Part shown: in pieces, positions 33,333 through 44,900 of the stretch
How the letters are laid out: each line of letters opens with the position of its first letter
Position numbering within the stretch: the first letter of the stretch is position 1
NCBI GenBank assembly: GCA_963082975.1
Contig: OY720348.1
Location: forward strand, 18,839,146 to 18,903,145
Reading direction: 5' to 3'
Origin: Labia minor
Lineage: Eukaryota; Arthropoda; Insecta; Dermaptera; Spongiphoridae
DNA length: 64,000 bases
Made by a program: the position numbers and the translations under genes
The notes under the pieces: model-generated
Database searches by the model: none
The model's input: the letters and a program-made list of their open reading frames with translations, nothing else
What the model was told of the DNA's origin: nothing

Positions 33333-33679
33333 ATGTTTATCTGTAGTATTCAAATTAATGCATTTTTTCATTAATTTTAATATAATATTTATATATATCA
33401 TTTTAAAGTACTAATTATATTATAAATATTTATATATATAAATTAAAATAATATTATTTTAACAAACTAAATATCAGAAATTATTTAGTTTTACTATTGA
33501 TATGGATGCGAAGTACACTAAAGTAGATATTATATATAAATTTCCATGAAAACATACATACATATGGCAATATTGATGATTATTGATCAAATAGTTCATT
33601 AATAAATATTTTTTTTTAATATTATATTATTTATACATATTTTTCTCTTTTTATTTACTACTTATATATATATATTATA

Positions 33680-33870
33680 ATTAACAATATTCCACGAGTA
33701 ATATTTTTTTATTAACTTTATTGGTTTTCAGTATCAATGCTGATTTAATCCAGCCTTCGAATTTATTTTAAATTAATTACTAAATTTAAATGAACTTGTC
33801 GAGGTTCGCTCCCTCGAACTCAAATTAAGGTATCCTGATAATACCACTAAACTACCTACCGTTTGGTGCT
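33680..33870. repeat. Dispersed repeat with a tRNA-like end, copy 1
   Basis: Shares ACAATATTCCAC...GTAATATT, CAATG and CCAGCCTTCG blocks with 39960-40130. Read on the minus strand, 33866-33803 gives TAGTTTAGTGGTATTATCAG (A-box-like) and GAGTTCGAGGGAG (B-box-like), as in a decayed tRNA or tRNA-derived SINE. No complete cloverleaf. Confidence 0.4.
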
Positions 33871-34261
33871 TGTTTACATTTATTATGTGTTGATATTTTA
33901 AAAATTATTTTTTAATAAAAGTCAGTGAAAAATAGATCTTGATTTCATTTATATTATTTATTATAATTATGTATGATTTTCTTTTATTTATCACAATTGA
34001 TTTTTGAATATTTCCTATATAAATGGACTTCATTGGGTTCAAATCTATTTTATACGTTTCGATAAAAAATATATATCGATTACAAAATTACAAATAGTCC
34101 ATCATTCACGATGGTTCTTAGAAAGGTTGTAATCGCTCTTATTGAATGAATCTAAAGAAAATTTCTTTCTTCTTTGTTTATTATAATAAAATTTAAAAGA
34201 TAATGTTAAAGTTTAATTTCAAAAAAAAAAAAATATATCTCTCTCTCTCTCTTTATATATA

Positions 34262-35010
34262 TCTTATCTTATTATACTAGCAAAAATTGTATATTTACAG
34301 GGTTATTCTAAATGATGGACCCATTTTTAAAATTTCGTATTTATTAAAAATTATGGAAGATTCCCAGGACTTCATTTTTCAAAGGATGGAGCTCCACCCC
34401 ATTGGCATTCGATGTACGGGGCTTTTTAAATGATTATATAATGTAATATGATAATAATATGTAATGTAATAGGTACGTTAATAAATACGAATTTTTAAAA
34501 ATTGGTCCATCATTTAGAAGAACCCTATATTTGCATTTTTGAAATATTAAACCGCTCTAAGTAAGGTTTTTTTTTTGAAATTCACATAATCAGCCTCGGG
34601 AAAAATCATCTTGGTTAGTTTTTTCTTAATTTAAAATATAAATTTTAATAATAAAAAAAATGGGGCCGGGCAACGCCGCACAGCGCTTCCTTAAATACAA
34701 AATATTACAAATAAAATAAAATTAAAAATATTTATTTTAATAATATTTTGTAATCCAATTACGAAGTATATATTACATAAGGATATAATCCACAGGCCAT
34801 ACTTTTCTGTCTTTCAGTGCATTAATACGTACGTTTAAGGGCTGAATGTTTTATGACATTTTTTTTTAAATTATGTTTTAAAATATTTGAAATTTTTTCA
34901 TATATTTTGTCGTTGATTTATTTTAAATAAGAATCTTAATCTTAAATATTCATAGTTCATAAGGAATAATCTTTTTAAAGTACCGAGCGGCGGCTCGGTG
35001 AACCAGGTAC
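34262..35010 (+). mobile_element. Family C element, copy 3, with nested mariner MITE
   Basis: Starts TCTTATCTTATTATACTAGC and ends TACCGAGCGGCGGCTCGG followed by TGAACCAGGTAC. Central blocks match 21982-22388. It is interrupted by the TA-flanked MITE at 34298-34527; the copy at 21982 shows the uninterrupted state. Confidence 0.62.
34298..34527. mobile_element. Mariner-type MITE
   Basis: 230 bp with inverted ends CAGGGTTATTCTAAATGATG and CATCATTTAGAAGAACCCTA and long subterminal matches (AATACGAA/TTCGTATTTATT). TA flanks both sides. Small, non-coding, inserted into the family C element. Confidence 0.75.
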
Positions 35011-35369
35011 TTATATCTATATATTAAGAATTGTATAATAAATCTTCTTTAATATACCTTCCTTTACAATGAATACTACTAGTTTATTATTTAATTAAAT
35101 AAAAATAAACTTCTAGAAAAGAAATAAATGGAATGATATGGCTATAGACTTTGAATACCAAAAAAAAACCTTTAATGTTCCCCACGGCGAAGTTCTAAAA
35201 GGTAGTCACTCCTGTTTCAAAGTGAACTTCTGCCAATTCTTCCTCCTCTTATCAATTCCTGAGAATGTGCCATGGGAAATCCTTATCAACAGTGGATTGT
35301 TTTGATTTTTTATCAGCAAAAATGATTATTTTTAGATGATTTGTTCATGGTCCATTGTCGATGGATGTT

Positions 35370-35533
35370 TCGGGTAATTGAACCGGCAAGACTGCAGGGC
35401 GCCTCGACGGCGGGGAGAGGATTTGGCGGGGAGGCTGTGAGCGGAGGGGCCGAGGATGCAAGCGAAGGCCGCTTAGTCTCTGTCGGGCGCTCGGACTCTT
35501 CCAATCAGTCATGTCCATCGGCATCAAGTGACA
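35370..35533 (+). promoter_or_regulatory. GC-rich, CpG-rich block before the signal-peptide exon
   Basis: Composition changes abruptly: 35401-35460 is 43 of 60 G or C, within a window that is otherwise strongly AT-rich. Many CG dinucleotides are present. It is probably a 5' UTR with promoter of the gene at 35534. No TATA box was seen, and the role is inferred from position and composition. Confidence 0.4.
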
Positions 35534-35896
35534 ATGTTCCGGACGCTGTTACTCTTCCTAGGGTCGCTCTTCGTCGTCTTCGCGATGCCTCCTTCGGCGG
35601 CCCAGCGCCACTCATTCCGTCACGCGCGGCATATGTCTCGTTTCGCCAGCCTTGACGGCTTCCTCGTCCGGATGGACACTGCTGAGAAGGCATACAATGC
35701 CCGGCGTCGCGATCTCCGGCCGGAGCATGCGGAGGCCGCCATGAGGACGTTGAACGTCCCTGCATTTCCATCGGCACCAACCCACCTGCCAGCCATGACG
35801 ACCTACTCCCTACCGCAGCATGACTCTTATGAAGAAGACGTTGACGATGATCTCGAAGAACCCGACGAGGAGGAAGAACATGACAACAAGCAACAG
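35534..35896 (+). CDS. First exon of a secreted, unrecognised protein (partial)
   Basis: ATG at 35534 opens MFRTLLLFLGSLFVVFAMPP, a textbook signal peptide with likely cleavage near SAAQR. Then come a basic stretch (RHSFRHARHMSRF), AEKAYNARRRDLRPEHAEAA with a tribasic site, a proline/threonine segment and an acidic run (EEDVDDDLEEPDEEEE). CAG|GTAGAA at 35896/35897 is a fair splice donor, and GC content falls at that point, so I model 121 codons ending in phase 0 with more exons downstream. Unspliced, the frame would continue to 35962 and make 142 aa. I cannot place the family. The basic processing-like site and acidic tail would suit a prohormone or growth-factor precursor, but that is speculation. 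The GC-rich codons contrast with oaf and the other two genes. Confidence 0.6.
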
Positions 35897-36259
35897 GTAG
35901 AACCACTCAAGTTCCGTCAAAGATTATTCGTCTCTTCTTTCTTCCTGCAGACAAACTTTTAGCAATTTTCTTCCTCTTCATTGAAAAAGAAAACAAACGT
36001 TTTAAGTCAATGACAAATATGAGAACGTCAAAATGTTACATTAGCAATCTTATTTTATCTTATCATCATAATTACAATTAAATCAAAACTAATTTTTATT
36101 ATTTTATATTTATTTATTTATATATTATACTTTTATTAAGTACCTACTCAATAAATGACAAAGATATACATATTATTTATAAAATAATTAAATAGATATT
36201 AAAAATTTAGTATGAGATCTTGTATACATATTTACTATATACTAAATTTGGTAATTATT
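35897..36259. other. Putative intron start, AT-rich
   Basis: Sequence returns to AT-rich after the donor. No following exon was recognised here. Confidence 0.35.
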
Positions 36260-36759
36260 GATTCAAGTTATTATGACATGGATTTGGATAAAACTTTACC
36301 AGTGGGTTCCCTTTTTTTAATTTCAAATAAACTTTTCTTATGCAATTTTAGTTTAAGAGATAAAAAAGATTAAAGTTTGCATATAAACCTATTGATATTC
36401 TATTTAGCTACGATGTTTTATTAATTTGACCATCAGAGGGCTCCACTAATTTTGTTGTTTTTTTTTATTTTAGTTCAGATTAGACATAGAAAAATTAAAA
36501 AAATAATTAATTAAATAATTTCCCTATATCCAAACCGAACCGTAAAAACCGAAAATTAGGAATTAGTCAATAAAATATTACTTAATGACATCATATTTCG
36601 AGGTTCATAATAAGCTAATTTGGCAAACTTTAATTCTTTTTATCTCGTAAATTAGAAGCGACCCGCAAAAATAGCATTAGAAAAGTTTATTTGGAATTAA
36701 AAAAGGAATCCACTGGTAAAGTTTTATCTAAATCCATGTCATAATAACTCGATTGAATA
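36260..36759. mobile_element. Foldback MITE, copy 2
   Basis: Near-palindrome bounded by ATTCAAGTTATTATGACATG and CATGTCATAATAACTCGATT, with arms containing CCAGTGGGTTCCC / GGAATCCACTGG. Homologous to 5741-6218. It also provides the uninterrupted version of the site where a hAT MITE entered copy 3 (GCTAAATAGAATATC). Confidence 0.75.
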
Positions 36760-37208
36760 AGTACCCTAAATTTTAAAGGTTTTTTTTCACTTATACCAAG
36801 ATATTAAGAAACACTCATTATATATTCATTTTTGATAATCCTTTTAAGGAACTACACAAGATGTATTGAGTTAAGAAAATCATGAGAATAGGATTTACAT
36901 TTTAGGAGTTGATTTTTTGGAATACCTTTACAATACATTTCTAACATGTATATATATATACGTGTGTGTGTGTGTGTGTGGATTTGAATGTCATAACCTT
37001 TGACCGAGTGTGCTCAATATTGGTAGCTAGTTTTAAATTATCAGTCCCTTAAGAAGGATTGCTTATGTTTGGCCAAAATCTTATTTTGCGTTCACAGGGT
37101 ATATTTTTAACTTTTTTAATTTCAGAGAGTTTAGCAAAAACCTCTAAGAAAACAAATCATTTGGTTGTTGGAGATTAATTTTTTATTTATATTTTATGAA
37201 ATTTTCTA

Positions 37209-37675
37209 TCTATATATTAAAAGAAGAGTTCTATCCCATACTCCTCCTAAACGACTTATGCGATTTGGGCCATTCCAATGCCATTTGATAGCCCTCGGGC
37301 TAATCTATTAATAGCGTGAAATTCATTGGAAAACAATAAATACTTTTTGAGAAAAGTGAAAAAATAAGTTTTTTTAAACTTTTTAATTATTTTTATACGT
37401 GACGTCACAGCCACCGTTTCTTATATCTTATATATTATAAATAAAATAAAATTAAAAATATGTATGTTATATCCAAATCTGTTTTTTATTGCATTAATAG
37501 ATACATTTAAATTAAGAAAAAAACTAATGAAGATGATTTTTCCCAGAGATGTGATCAATAAAACTCGATTTTTCTTTATAATTACTATCTCTGGTGTGAA
37601 TTTCAAAAAAATGTACCACTCGGGGGCACAGGGGGCGGAGGTGTGAAGAGCGCCGAAGGCGCTCTGAGCAGCTAG
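37209..37675 (+). mobile_element. Short Helitron with intact 3' hairpin
   Basis: Starts A|TCTATATATTAAAAGAAG, ends GAGCAGCTAG|T. The hairpin GAGCGCC-GAA-GGCGCTC lies just upstream of the end. 467 bp, no coding sequence. The interior shares GACGTCACAGCC and ATAAATAAAATAAAATTAAAA blocks with the HINE-B family. Confidence 0.82.
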
Positions 37676-38812
37676 TAATTATTATAATAGAAATATTAAA
37701 AGTTTTGTTTAAATATTAACACAAAATAAATGTCCCTCTACAAAAACAAGACAAAATATTACATAGGTATATGTAATAAATTTAGTCTGTTTAAATATAC
37801 GATAAATAACCGTTTAGGAAATAAAAAGTCTAGAATTTTAATATATAATGGCTTCCCTTTAAAAGAAATTTTAAGTTACCAGTAGCGACTTATAGGCAGG
37901 TGGAATAGGGAGTCCTCCAAGATTGGATATAAAATTTGTTCATCCATTTGAAAATATAAATCAACTATTTAACATTTTACATTTACACCTTTAACAGGTT
38001 TACCATGAAATTAATACAATCCCATTAATTTAATGATTCCTGTCTCTTTCTAAAGATGTATCAACATTTAAAAAAAAAACATTAAAATAATTTAATAGCC
38101 ATTTTGCTTCCGAATTTTATTAATTATTATTTGATTTAAATTGTTTATTGAATATCAGTAAATAGTAGGCAGTAATTTAATAAAACAATGACAATTCATT
38201 AGATTAATATTGAACATTTAATAAAATATATTTTAAATTCACAAAGTAAGCAATGCATGATATAATGATTAACTTCATTTAAATTAATATGATAAAGGAA
38301 ACATTTTAAAATTTGAGATCACAAAAGACTAATTGAAAAGAAAAGAATCATGATCAAATAGAAAATAATCATTTAATATAAACGAATAAAAATTGGCGGT
38401 AACGCTCAACAATGATAGCGGCGCTTTTAATCTTCATCTGTCAAAATTAATGATTTAATATTAAATTAACGTCAAATCGTAAAATAATATAATAGTAGTG
38501 AAAATGAATCTACGTTTCATAACGAATAATTTGGTATGCATTTTATCTATTGTTATAATGAAATGTTTTTTTTGAAGTGAAAAAATAAACCTAAATAAAA
38601 ATTAATAAAAAATTTTAGTATTTTTGAAATGAAAATCTATTTTATTTAAAATCTGGCTAAAATTATGTTGAATCATTCGCTTTGATAAGAATAATAAAAG
38701 ATTTTGCCAAAAATTTATATAAAGGGAAAAACATCAAAAAGATGTGTATATTAAAATCTTCAAAGAATATAATATAAATATGAGTTCCAAGTTTGCTAAT
38801 ATTAAGAAGCGT
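37676..38812. other. AT-rich intergenic DNA
   Basis: No gene or repeat boundary could be supported. Confidence 0.4.
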
Positions 38813-38977
38813 GGAGAGGTGCGGGTCTCTCAACTGAGACATTTATAAGATATGTCTCACTCGTAAATTACGAGGTTTTGCAGACGAGAATTTGCGCGTA
38901 AACAGCATATATTTGAATTTACACCCCCCCGAAGGGGGGGTGTAAATTCAAATATATATAAGAGGCTCCATACGAGC
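38813..38977. other. Cluster of hairpins including a perfect 24-bp stem
   Basis: In order: GAGAGGTGCGGGTCTCTC (38813-38830), GAGACATTTATAAGATATGTCTC (38836-38858, about 8-bp stem), CTCGTAAATTACGAG (38860-38874, perfect palindrome), then a 24-bp perfect stem (38907-38930 with 38934-38957) closed by GAA and ending in seven C opposite seven G. Last is GAGGCTCCATACGAGCCTC (38962-38980 approx.). No frame crosses it. It could be a structured RNA, two terminal repeats brought together after loss of an element's interior, or an assembly artefact. Confidence 0.6.
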
Positions 38978-39031
38978 CTCCTTAATTAGTGAAGATTAAT
39001 TATTTTTTTCTTTTTTAATAAATCTATCTAG

Positions 39032-39250
39032 GTATTCTCCTTCATCCAAGTAAAATAGATTTTTTTTGGGAACAGGGAGGGGGTAAGGTAGGAAATGAAT
39101 TGAAAGGAGTCCAAAGGATAAGGCACATGATTCTTCCACGTAAGAGGAGGGTAGAAAAAATCATGAGCTCACGTGAGGGCAGGGGCGCTACTCCCTGTAG
39201 CAGATATCTTTTCTATTAGGATACTAGAAAAGATTCTACCCGTTACCCAA
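39032..39250. repeat. Unclassified interspersed repeat, copy 2
   Basis: A shorter copy of 32860-33332. It keeps GTATTCTCCTTCATCC, GGAACAGGGAGGGGG, ATGAGCTCACGTGAGGGCAG, GGGGCGCTACTCCCTG and GATTCTACCCGTTACCC. The high identity of the 3' block against weaker conservation elsewhere is notable. Confidence 0.6.
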
Positions 39251-39305
39251 ATTAATTATAATTTATTCATTGTTTAAGAATTTTTTTTTCCTATATCATA
39301 TTATT

Positions 39306-39893
39306 ACCGACTGGCGATAGTAAGGGAGGTATTGTTTTCACAACAAATTTCACGTATCTCCACGAATCATTCATTTTCTTAACAGAAAAAAGTAGTTTTA
39401 GCATGGTATCTGTCAGTCCGTCCGTCCGTATAGATGTGTACAGCTTGAACGGCTCAACGGATTTTGATGAAATTTGGTATATTTTCTTAATGCATCAGTA
39501 TGATGAATTGATCAAATTTGGAGCAAATCCGGAAACCGGAAGTGGTAGTATTAGCGATCGACGATAGGAAGTGAAGGATTATTTCCAAACCAAATTTCAC
39601 ATGAGGAGATTTTTTTATATATCTCCACAAATAATCCACTTTCTATTGGTTTTATCCTCGGGAAAATCATCTTCATTAGTTTTTTCTTAATTTAAAATTA
39701 TATGTCGTCACAGCCAGCTCCTACTTATATATTATAAATAAAATAAAATTAAAAATATTTATAAGAAAAATATTTATGTTATATCTGTTTTATGCATTAA
39801 TAGAGACATTTAAATTATTTGAAATTGTTTCTGTAGCTGGAAATTAATTTACTTCAAACCGTCGGTCGGTTCTGCGCCTGGCCACAGGTCAAC
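39306..39893 (+). mobile_element. HINE-B element, copy 1
   Basis: Starts ACCGACTGGCGATAG. The core has GTCAGTCCGTCCGTCCGTAT, then ACGGCTCAACGGATTTTGAT, and the end carries the right subterminal repeat GTCGGTCGGT with the hairpin CTGGCCACAGGTC slightly decayed. Layout (left subterminal repeat, GTCC-rich core, right subterminal repeat, terminal hairpin) is that of Helentron-associated elements such as DINE-1. Confidence 0.7.
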
Positions 39894-39959
39894 TTATTTT
39901 TAATGTTATTTATGTATATTTTTCTATTTTTAATATTAATTATATATCTATATATATTA

Positions 39960-40130
39960 TGGTAAACAATATTCCACCGGTAATATTCTTTTTATTACTT
40001 TTTTATTGGCTTTCTGAATCAATGACCATTTAAGCCAGCCTTCGCATTTATTTTTTCAATTAAATATTAAATTTAAATCTTCATGAAGTTGACGTGCTAA
40101 TCAAGATGACACTCCCTAAACTACCGTCAT
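39960..40130. repeat. Dispersed repeat, copy 2
   Basis: Related to 33680-33870 through ACAATATTCCACCGGTAATA and CCAGCCTTCG. The tRNA-like end is not preserved. Confidence 0.45.
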
Positions 40131-40813
40131 AGTCTCAGTAATATTTTAAATAAGAATATATATATATATATAATACGTTTATTAAAATAATAGGAAGAAT
40201 ATATATATATATTTTATTATTTATGACTTTAGATAAAGCACATTAGCAGCACACCAAAAGCCTCCACGAATAATGGGCCTCCAATTATGAATACATAAAA
40301 TATTCTATTATAATTATATTATATATCCACTTCGACTATTTATTTATTTAAACACAAACCTACGAATAATTCTATTATACATTAAATCTTATCAGATTAA
40401 AATAAAGAATATAATTTTTTCTTTTTATTTTCTAATTATATTTTACTTTATATATATATATAGGTATATATAAATATCTGAAGAGATATATAAATATTAT
40501 CTTTTATTATTTCTAAATTTATAATAATAATAATAATTCAATAGAGTACCCTAAGCAGGAAATATGATTAATACTATTCCTATGCTATCTAAAGAGGATT
40601 GATTTTATTTAATATAGAATTAATATCTTAACATATATATGTTTATAATGTTTTATAATAATTATATATAATTTCTATAATTTAATAATAATTCAATAGG
40701 GTAACTACTTTAAGTAGGAAATATTATGATTAATACATGCTAATACAAAGGATTGATTTTTTTTTAAATAGAAAGAATTTTACTTTATATTTTTAATTCA
40801 ATGAAAAAATTAG
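40131..40813. other. AT-rich DNA with (TA)n runs
   Basis: Nothing recognised apart from short (TA)n tracts near 40159, 40201 and 40452 and a weak duplication of TTAATAATAATTCAATAG (about 40530 and 40690). Confidence 0.4.
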
Positions 40814-41387
40814 CTGGAGTGTCTCCACTCGACTATCTCGCAATTTGAGAATTGGATTAAATAACATAATATATTATATTTAAATTAAATTTAATTAATT
40901 ATAAATTATAAATAATAAATTTTAAACCAGCGCATGTTTGGCTTTTTGTTGATGGCACCACGTCACGTGTTGGCGCGTGAGATTTGCAGTGTTAAAAAAT
41001 TAATTCTGGTAATTTCAGCGAATCAATCAAGCTGAAATTCTAGATATAGCAGTTTTATACAATTATTAATCATGTGAAAAATTATCAAAGATATATCTTT
41101 ATTTTTACGGTCACTTTAGAGGAAAAAAAATCAAAACGTTGTAAGTAATGACCCTCTTCCGGTTGCGCTACATTTCTCAAAAGTTGATAGAAAACTACGA
41201 ATTTTGAATAATGCTCACTTACCAAATTTCATCATTCTAGCTCAAACCGTTTTTGCGTAATCTTGACTACATACACACACACACACACACACAGAGACAT
41301 TTTTCTCAACCTTAGTGAAAATAACTCAGGGACATTCAAAACGTATAAAAACATTAAAATCTCGACATCGAAAATTTTCGAGATAGT
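40814..41387 (-). mobile_element. HINE-A element
   Basis: On the plus strand it starts with the reversed 3' end CTGGAGTGTCTCCACTCG and ACTATCTCGC, has a CACACACA core near 41275, and ends CGAAAATTTTCGAGATAGT. The left subterminal repeat of the family is partly deleted. Confidence 0.75.
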
Positions 41388-42449
41388 AAAAACTAATTAA
41401 ATTAAGTAAAATGAATTAAAAAATTGTATTTATAGAATTTTTTTAAATCAATTAAATATGACATTTCTAATGAATACATTTGAATAAATAATAAGTTTTT
41501 GCAAATAATATTTAATTATTAGTAAAAATATTAACTAATTAAAAATTTAGGATATTTTTCTGAATTTATTTGAATTATTTTTTTTTTTTTGATCTATACT
41601 TTTTTAAATAAGGAGAAATATACTATATTTATATATACACCGAGACTCTTCAGTTTATAGATTTTTCGTTTAATATATGTAAAATAAAAATTTAATTTAA
41701 AATTTTTATAGAAAATGAAAAATAATTTACTCGAAATTTACTGCCCAAATTAATTATAATTTTTTTTCAATTTCTTCATTTTTTTAATATTTTTATTTTT
41801 TCTTATTTCTTATTATTTTTAATTTAATTAATTTTTAATTTTTTTTTTCTCATTTCATCTTATTAACGATACTCATATACTAATTACAAAAATAAAATAA
41901 TATTTATATTCTTCATTTATTATCAGTACTGTGTCACTCGTTAAAAATTTCTCATTTCTATTTTTAACATTTTTTCCAAGATTTCTATGAAATCTGATTA
42001 TTTTAATGTTCATGCTTATTGTAAATAACATACCCTCTTTTTTTAATATTAATTATTAGTATTAAAAATCAATAGCATAAATCTATTTTAAAAATTCTAT
42101 TAATGAACATTATGAAATTTTGATAATTTAAAAAGTGATAAATATTAATGAATTATTTAGATATCACAATTAAAAGAAATTATTTGTTTTCTTTTTAGAT
42201 TATATAATGCTACAAAATTACAAAAGTAATTATAATTACTAATTGTTTTTAATTGAATCCAAATTTTTAAGTAAATAATTATTTTAGTTATAAAATTTCT
42301 GAAAATATTTCTTAAAATTATTTGATAATATAATAATGATTATATAATTTAAAAAATTTAGCTGATTTGATAAATTGAAATTGTTAAATTAATGCAAGTG
42401 AAAAATCTAGAAAGAACACATATATTGTTTTGTTGATATTTATTATATC
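41388..42449. other. Very AT-rich DNA, nothing recognised
   Basis: Long T and A runs and no supportable feature. Confidence 0.45.
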
Positions 42450-42450
42450 C

Positions 42451-42765
42451 AGGGCCGTTCCGACCCGATGGCGCAGGGGTTGAGGGGCACCCGGGCGGCA
42501 AGCCTAGGGGGGCGGCGCGAGTCGCCTTAAAAGCACTTATTCATTTTATGTTTTTTTAATTTGTTTCAATATGGCTCTAAAAAAAAGTCAAATGATTTTG
42601 CGTTCAGGATCTTAATACTTTCGATTTTTTTTCAATTTTTTAAAAAACTAAATTAACTTAAATTTACTTTATCTTTGTTATTTGTAAATTTTTAACAACT
42701 TTGGAGGAGGGGGCGACAAAATTATTCTCGAACCCGGGCGGCATATACCCTACTACTCGTATATA
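42451..42765. mobile_element. Truncated hAT-like MITE
   Basis: Begins CAGGGCCGTTCCGACCC with a GC-rich subterminal block (GGGCGGCAAG, GGGGGGCGGCGCG) and ends near CGGGCGGCATATACCCTA. GC-rich flanks around an AT-rich centre recall the family at 8120 and 15509. The right terminus is lost or diverged, so no target duplication can be named. Confidence 0.55.
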
Positions 42766-43261
42766 CTCGTGGTATAATATAATTTGATGGATTGTTGAAA
42801 CATAAAACGTATACATAATTTGGTTTAAATAAATTACATGTAAGTAATTAAAATTACCTTTGTATTTAAATCTATCAATTTCTCTATTTTTTTCATCATA
42901 TCATATTTAATCCGCCAGTATATGCCTACACACTTATCTTTAAAGGGATTCCAAATTGAAGCTTCTAAATGATTAAAATCTGGGCAGAAGACTTTCTTCC
43001 TTGTTCCTTGAAGAGGTACCCTAAATACTCAATTTAAAATTGTATTTCTTCCTCTCTTCCTTTCTCTTCACTTAATAAATAATTCTATTTTTAATTAATT
43101 TACTTTATTTATTTTTATTTATTAATTAATTTTAAATCGAATAAAATATATAAATTTATGAACAAAATTAAAAATTAAAATAAAATTCTAATTATTATTT
43201 TCGGTATATTGTATAAAAATTGAAAAATATTTTAAAAGTAATACAAGAGTTGATTATCAAT

Positions 43262-43796
43262 ACTATCTCGCCAGCAAGAGATTTTGATGTTTTTATACGT
43301 ATTGAGGGTCTCGGTGTCGTTTTCACTAAGGCTATGTCTGTCTCTATCTCTCTCTCTCTCTGTGTGTGTGTGTGTAAACAAGATTACGCAAAAACGGTTT
43401 AAGCTAGAATTATGAAATTTGGTAAATGGGCATTATTCAAAATTCGTAGTTTTCTATCAACTTTTGAGAAATGTTGCTCATTCCGAAGAGGACCACTAAC
43501 TACCACGTTTTCATTTTTTTCCTCTAAACTGACCGTAAAAATAAAGTTATATGTTTGATAGTTTTTCACAGGATTAAAAATTGTATAAAACTGCTATATA
43601 TAGAATTTCAACTTGATTGAATCATTGAAAGTACCTGAATTAATTTTTTTAACATATTGACTGGTAATCACGTGCCATCAAATTTTATTTATTAATTTTA
43701 ATTTATAATTTGTAATTAATTAAATTTAACTTAAATATAATATATGTTAATTAATCCAATTCAAAAATGCGAGATAGTCGTGTGGAGACACTCCAG
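43262..43796 (+). mobile_element. HINE-A element, near full length
   Basis: Starts ACTATCTCGCCAGCAAGAG, core TCTCTCTCTGTGTGTGTG at about 43350-43373, then TACGCAAAAACGGTTTAAG, and ends GCGAGATAGTCGTGTGG with the hairpin sequence GGAGACACTCCAG. Left and right subterminal repeats ACTATCTCGC/GCGAGATAGT are exact inverses. Confidence 0.82.
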
Positions 43797-44538
43797 ATAT
43801 TTTTTCTTTTTGATTATATTAATAGTTAGCCTAATAATTATTTAAACCTATTTCTTTTGAATATATGAAATGATCTATTAAATCCATAATTTAATATTTA
43901 TAAAATAATTCTGGTTGATTAAACATAAATAATTTTCACAATAAAGAATATACAATAGAATAAATAATTTTTACTATTATAGAAATGATTATTTTTAATG
44001 CAAATAAATATAAAATATTTTTTAAAATTATATCAATTAGGATTAATATAATCAGATCATTGAATATATATATATATGGTTAATATTTTCATCATTTCTG
44101 TTGTGATATTTTCATAATATAAATTAATTCCTTGCTCAATTGTGTAATCGTTAACTCATTATAATAATTCATGGACGATTTGTTAGTAAGAACGAATAAA
44201 AATAATATTCTAGTAACGCATATAATAAATAAAAATTTATTCTCCTTCTTTATATTCCACTATTGATTATAAATATTTTATTATAAAAGTTATAATATTA
44301 AAATATTTAATTATTATTGATAAAAATGGATGTTGGTATTTAAATTTCGACATTGTTTGACTGATCACCATGAAAATTGACACATTTATGATTTTTTCAT
44401 AGAAAAGGTTTTACGCTATTCATTTTTATTATAATTTCCATTAGCGCTGCAGCACATCAACTTCTATACCGTTTAACTATCAAACATAAATTTAGATTTT
44501 TCTTGTTTGTAGACATCTATAATGACAACTAGTTAATT
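43797..44538. other. AT-rich DNA, nothing recognised
   Basis: No supportable feature. Confidence 0.4.
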
Positions 44539-44900
44539 CAGTGAACACTCTATATAAGCCACCTCTCTATGAGCAACATTAATTATAAGCAACATCTATA
44601 CAACTCTACGCAACTTATTTTTTTTTAAAGCTAAACACTTGATTGACAGCTGTTCACAACAACATAACCTTAAATTGTAAAAAAAATACGTTATTGGAAT
44701 ATGTTTGTGTTTTGTGCTGTCAGTATTGAAGTTAATTTCTGTTAATTAGAATAGTTACTAGAATTTCTGTTAGTTTCTGTTAATTAATTAATATTTTTGT
44801 CCTTTCAATTATATTTTTCTTTATAAGCAACTTTTCCCAATATTTTTATTTATTTTATTCAAATTGGATCAAATGAGTTGCTTATATAGAGCGTTCACTG
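44539..44900. mobile_element. MITE with CAGTGAAC ends, probably Tigger/pogo-like
   Basis: Ends CAGTGAACACTCTATATAAG and CTTATATAGAGCGTTCACTG are inverse to each other with one mismatch. The next bases repeat AAGCAAC/GTTGCTT motifs. 362 bp, no coding. This end sequence is typical of Tigger-like MITEs, but a TA duplication is only seen on the right side. Confidence 0.65.

Noticed and set aside
35345-35906. Overlapping open frames on the minus strand of the GC-rich island
   Set aside because: High GC removes stop codons and opens all frames; only the plus-strand frame has a signal peptide and a splice donor that coincides with the composition change.
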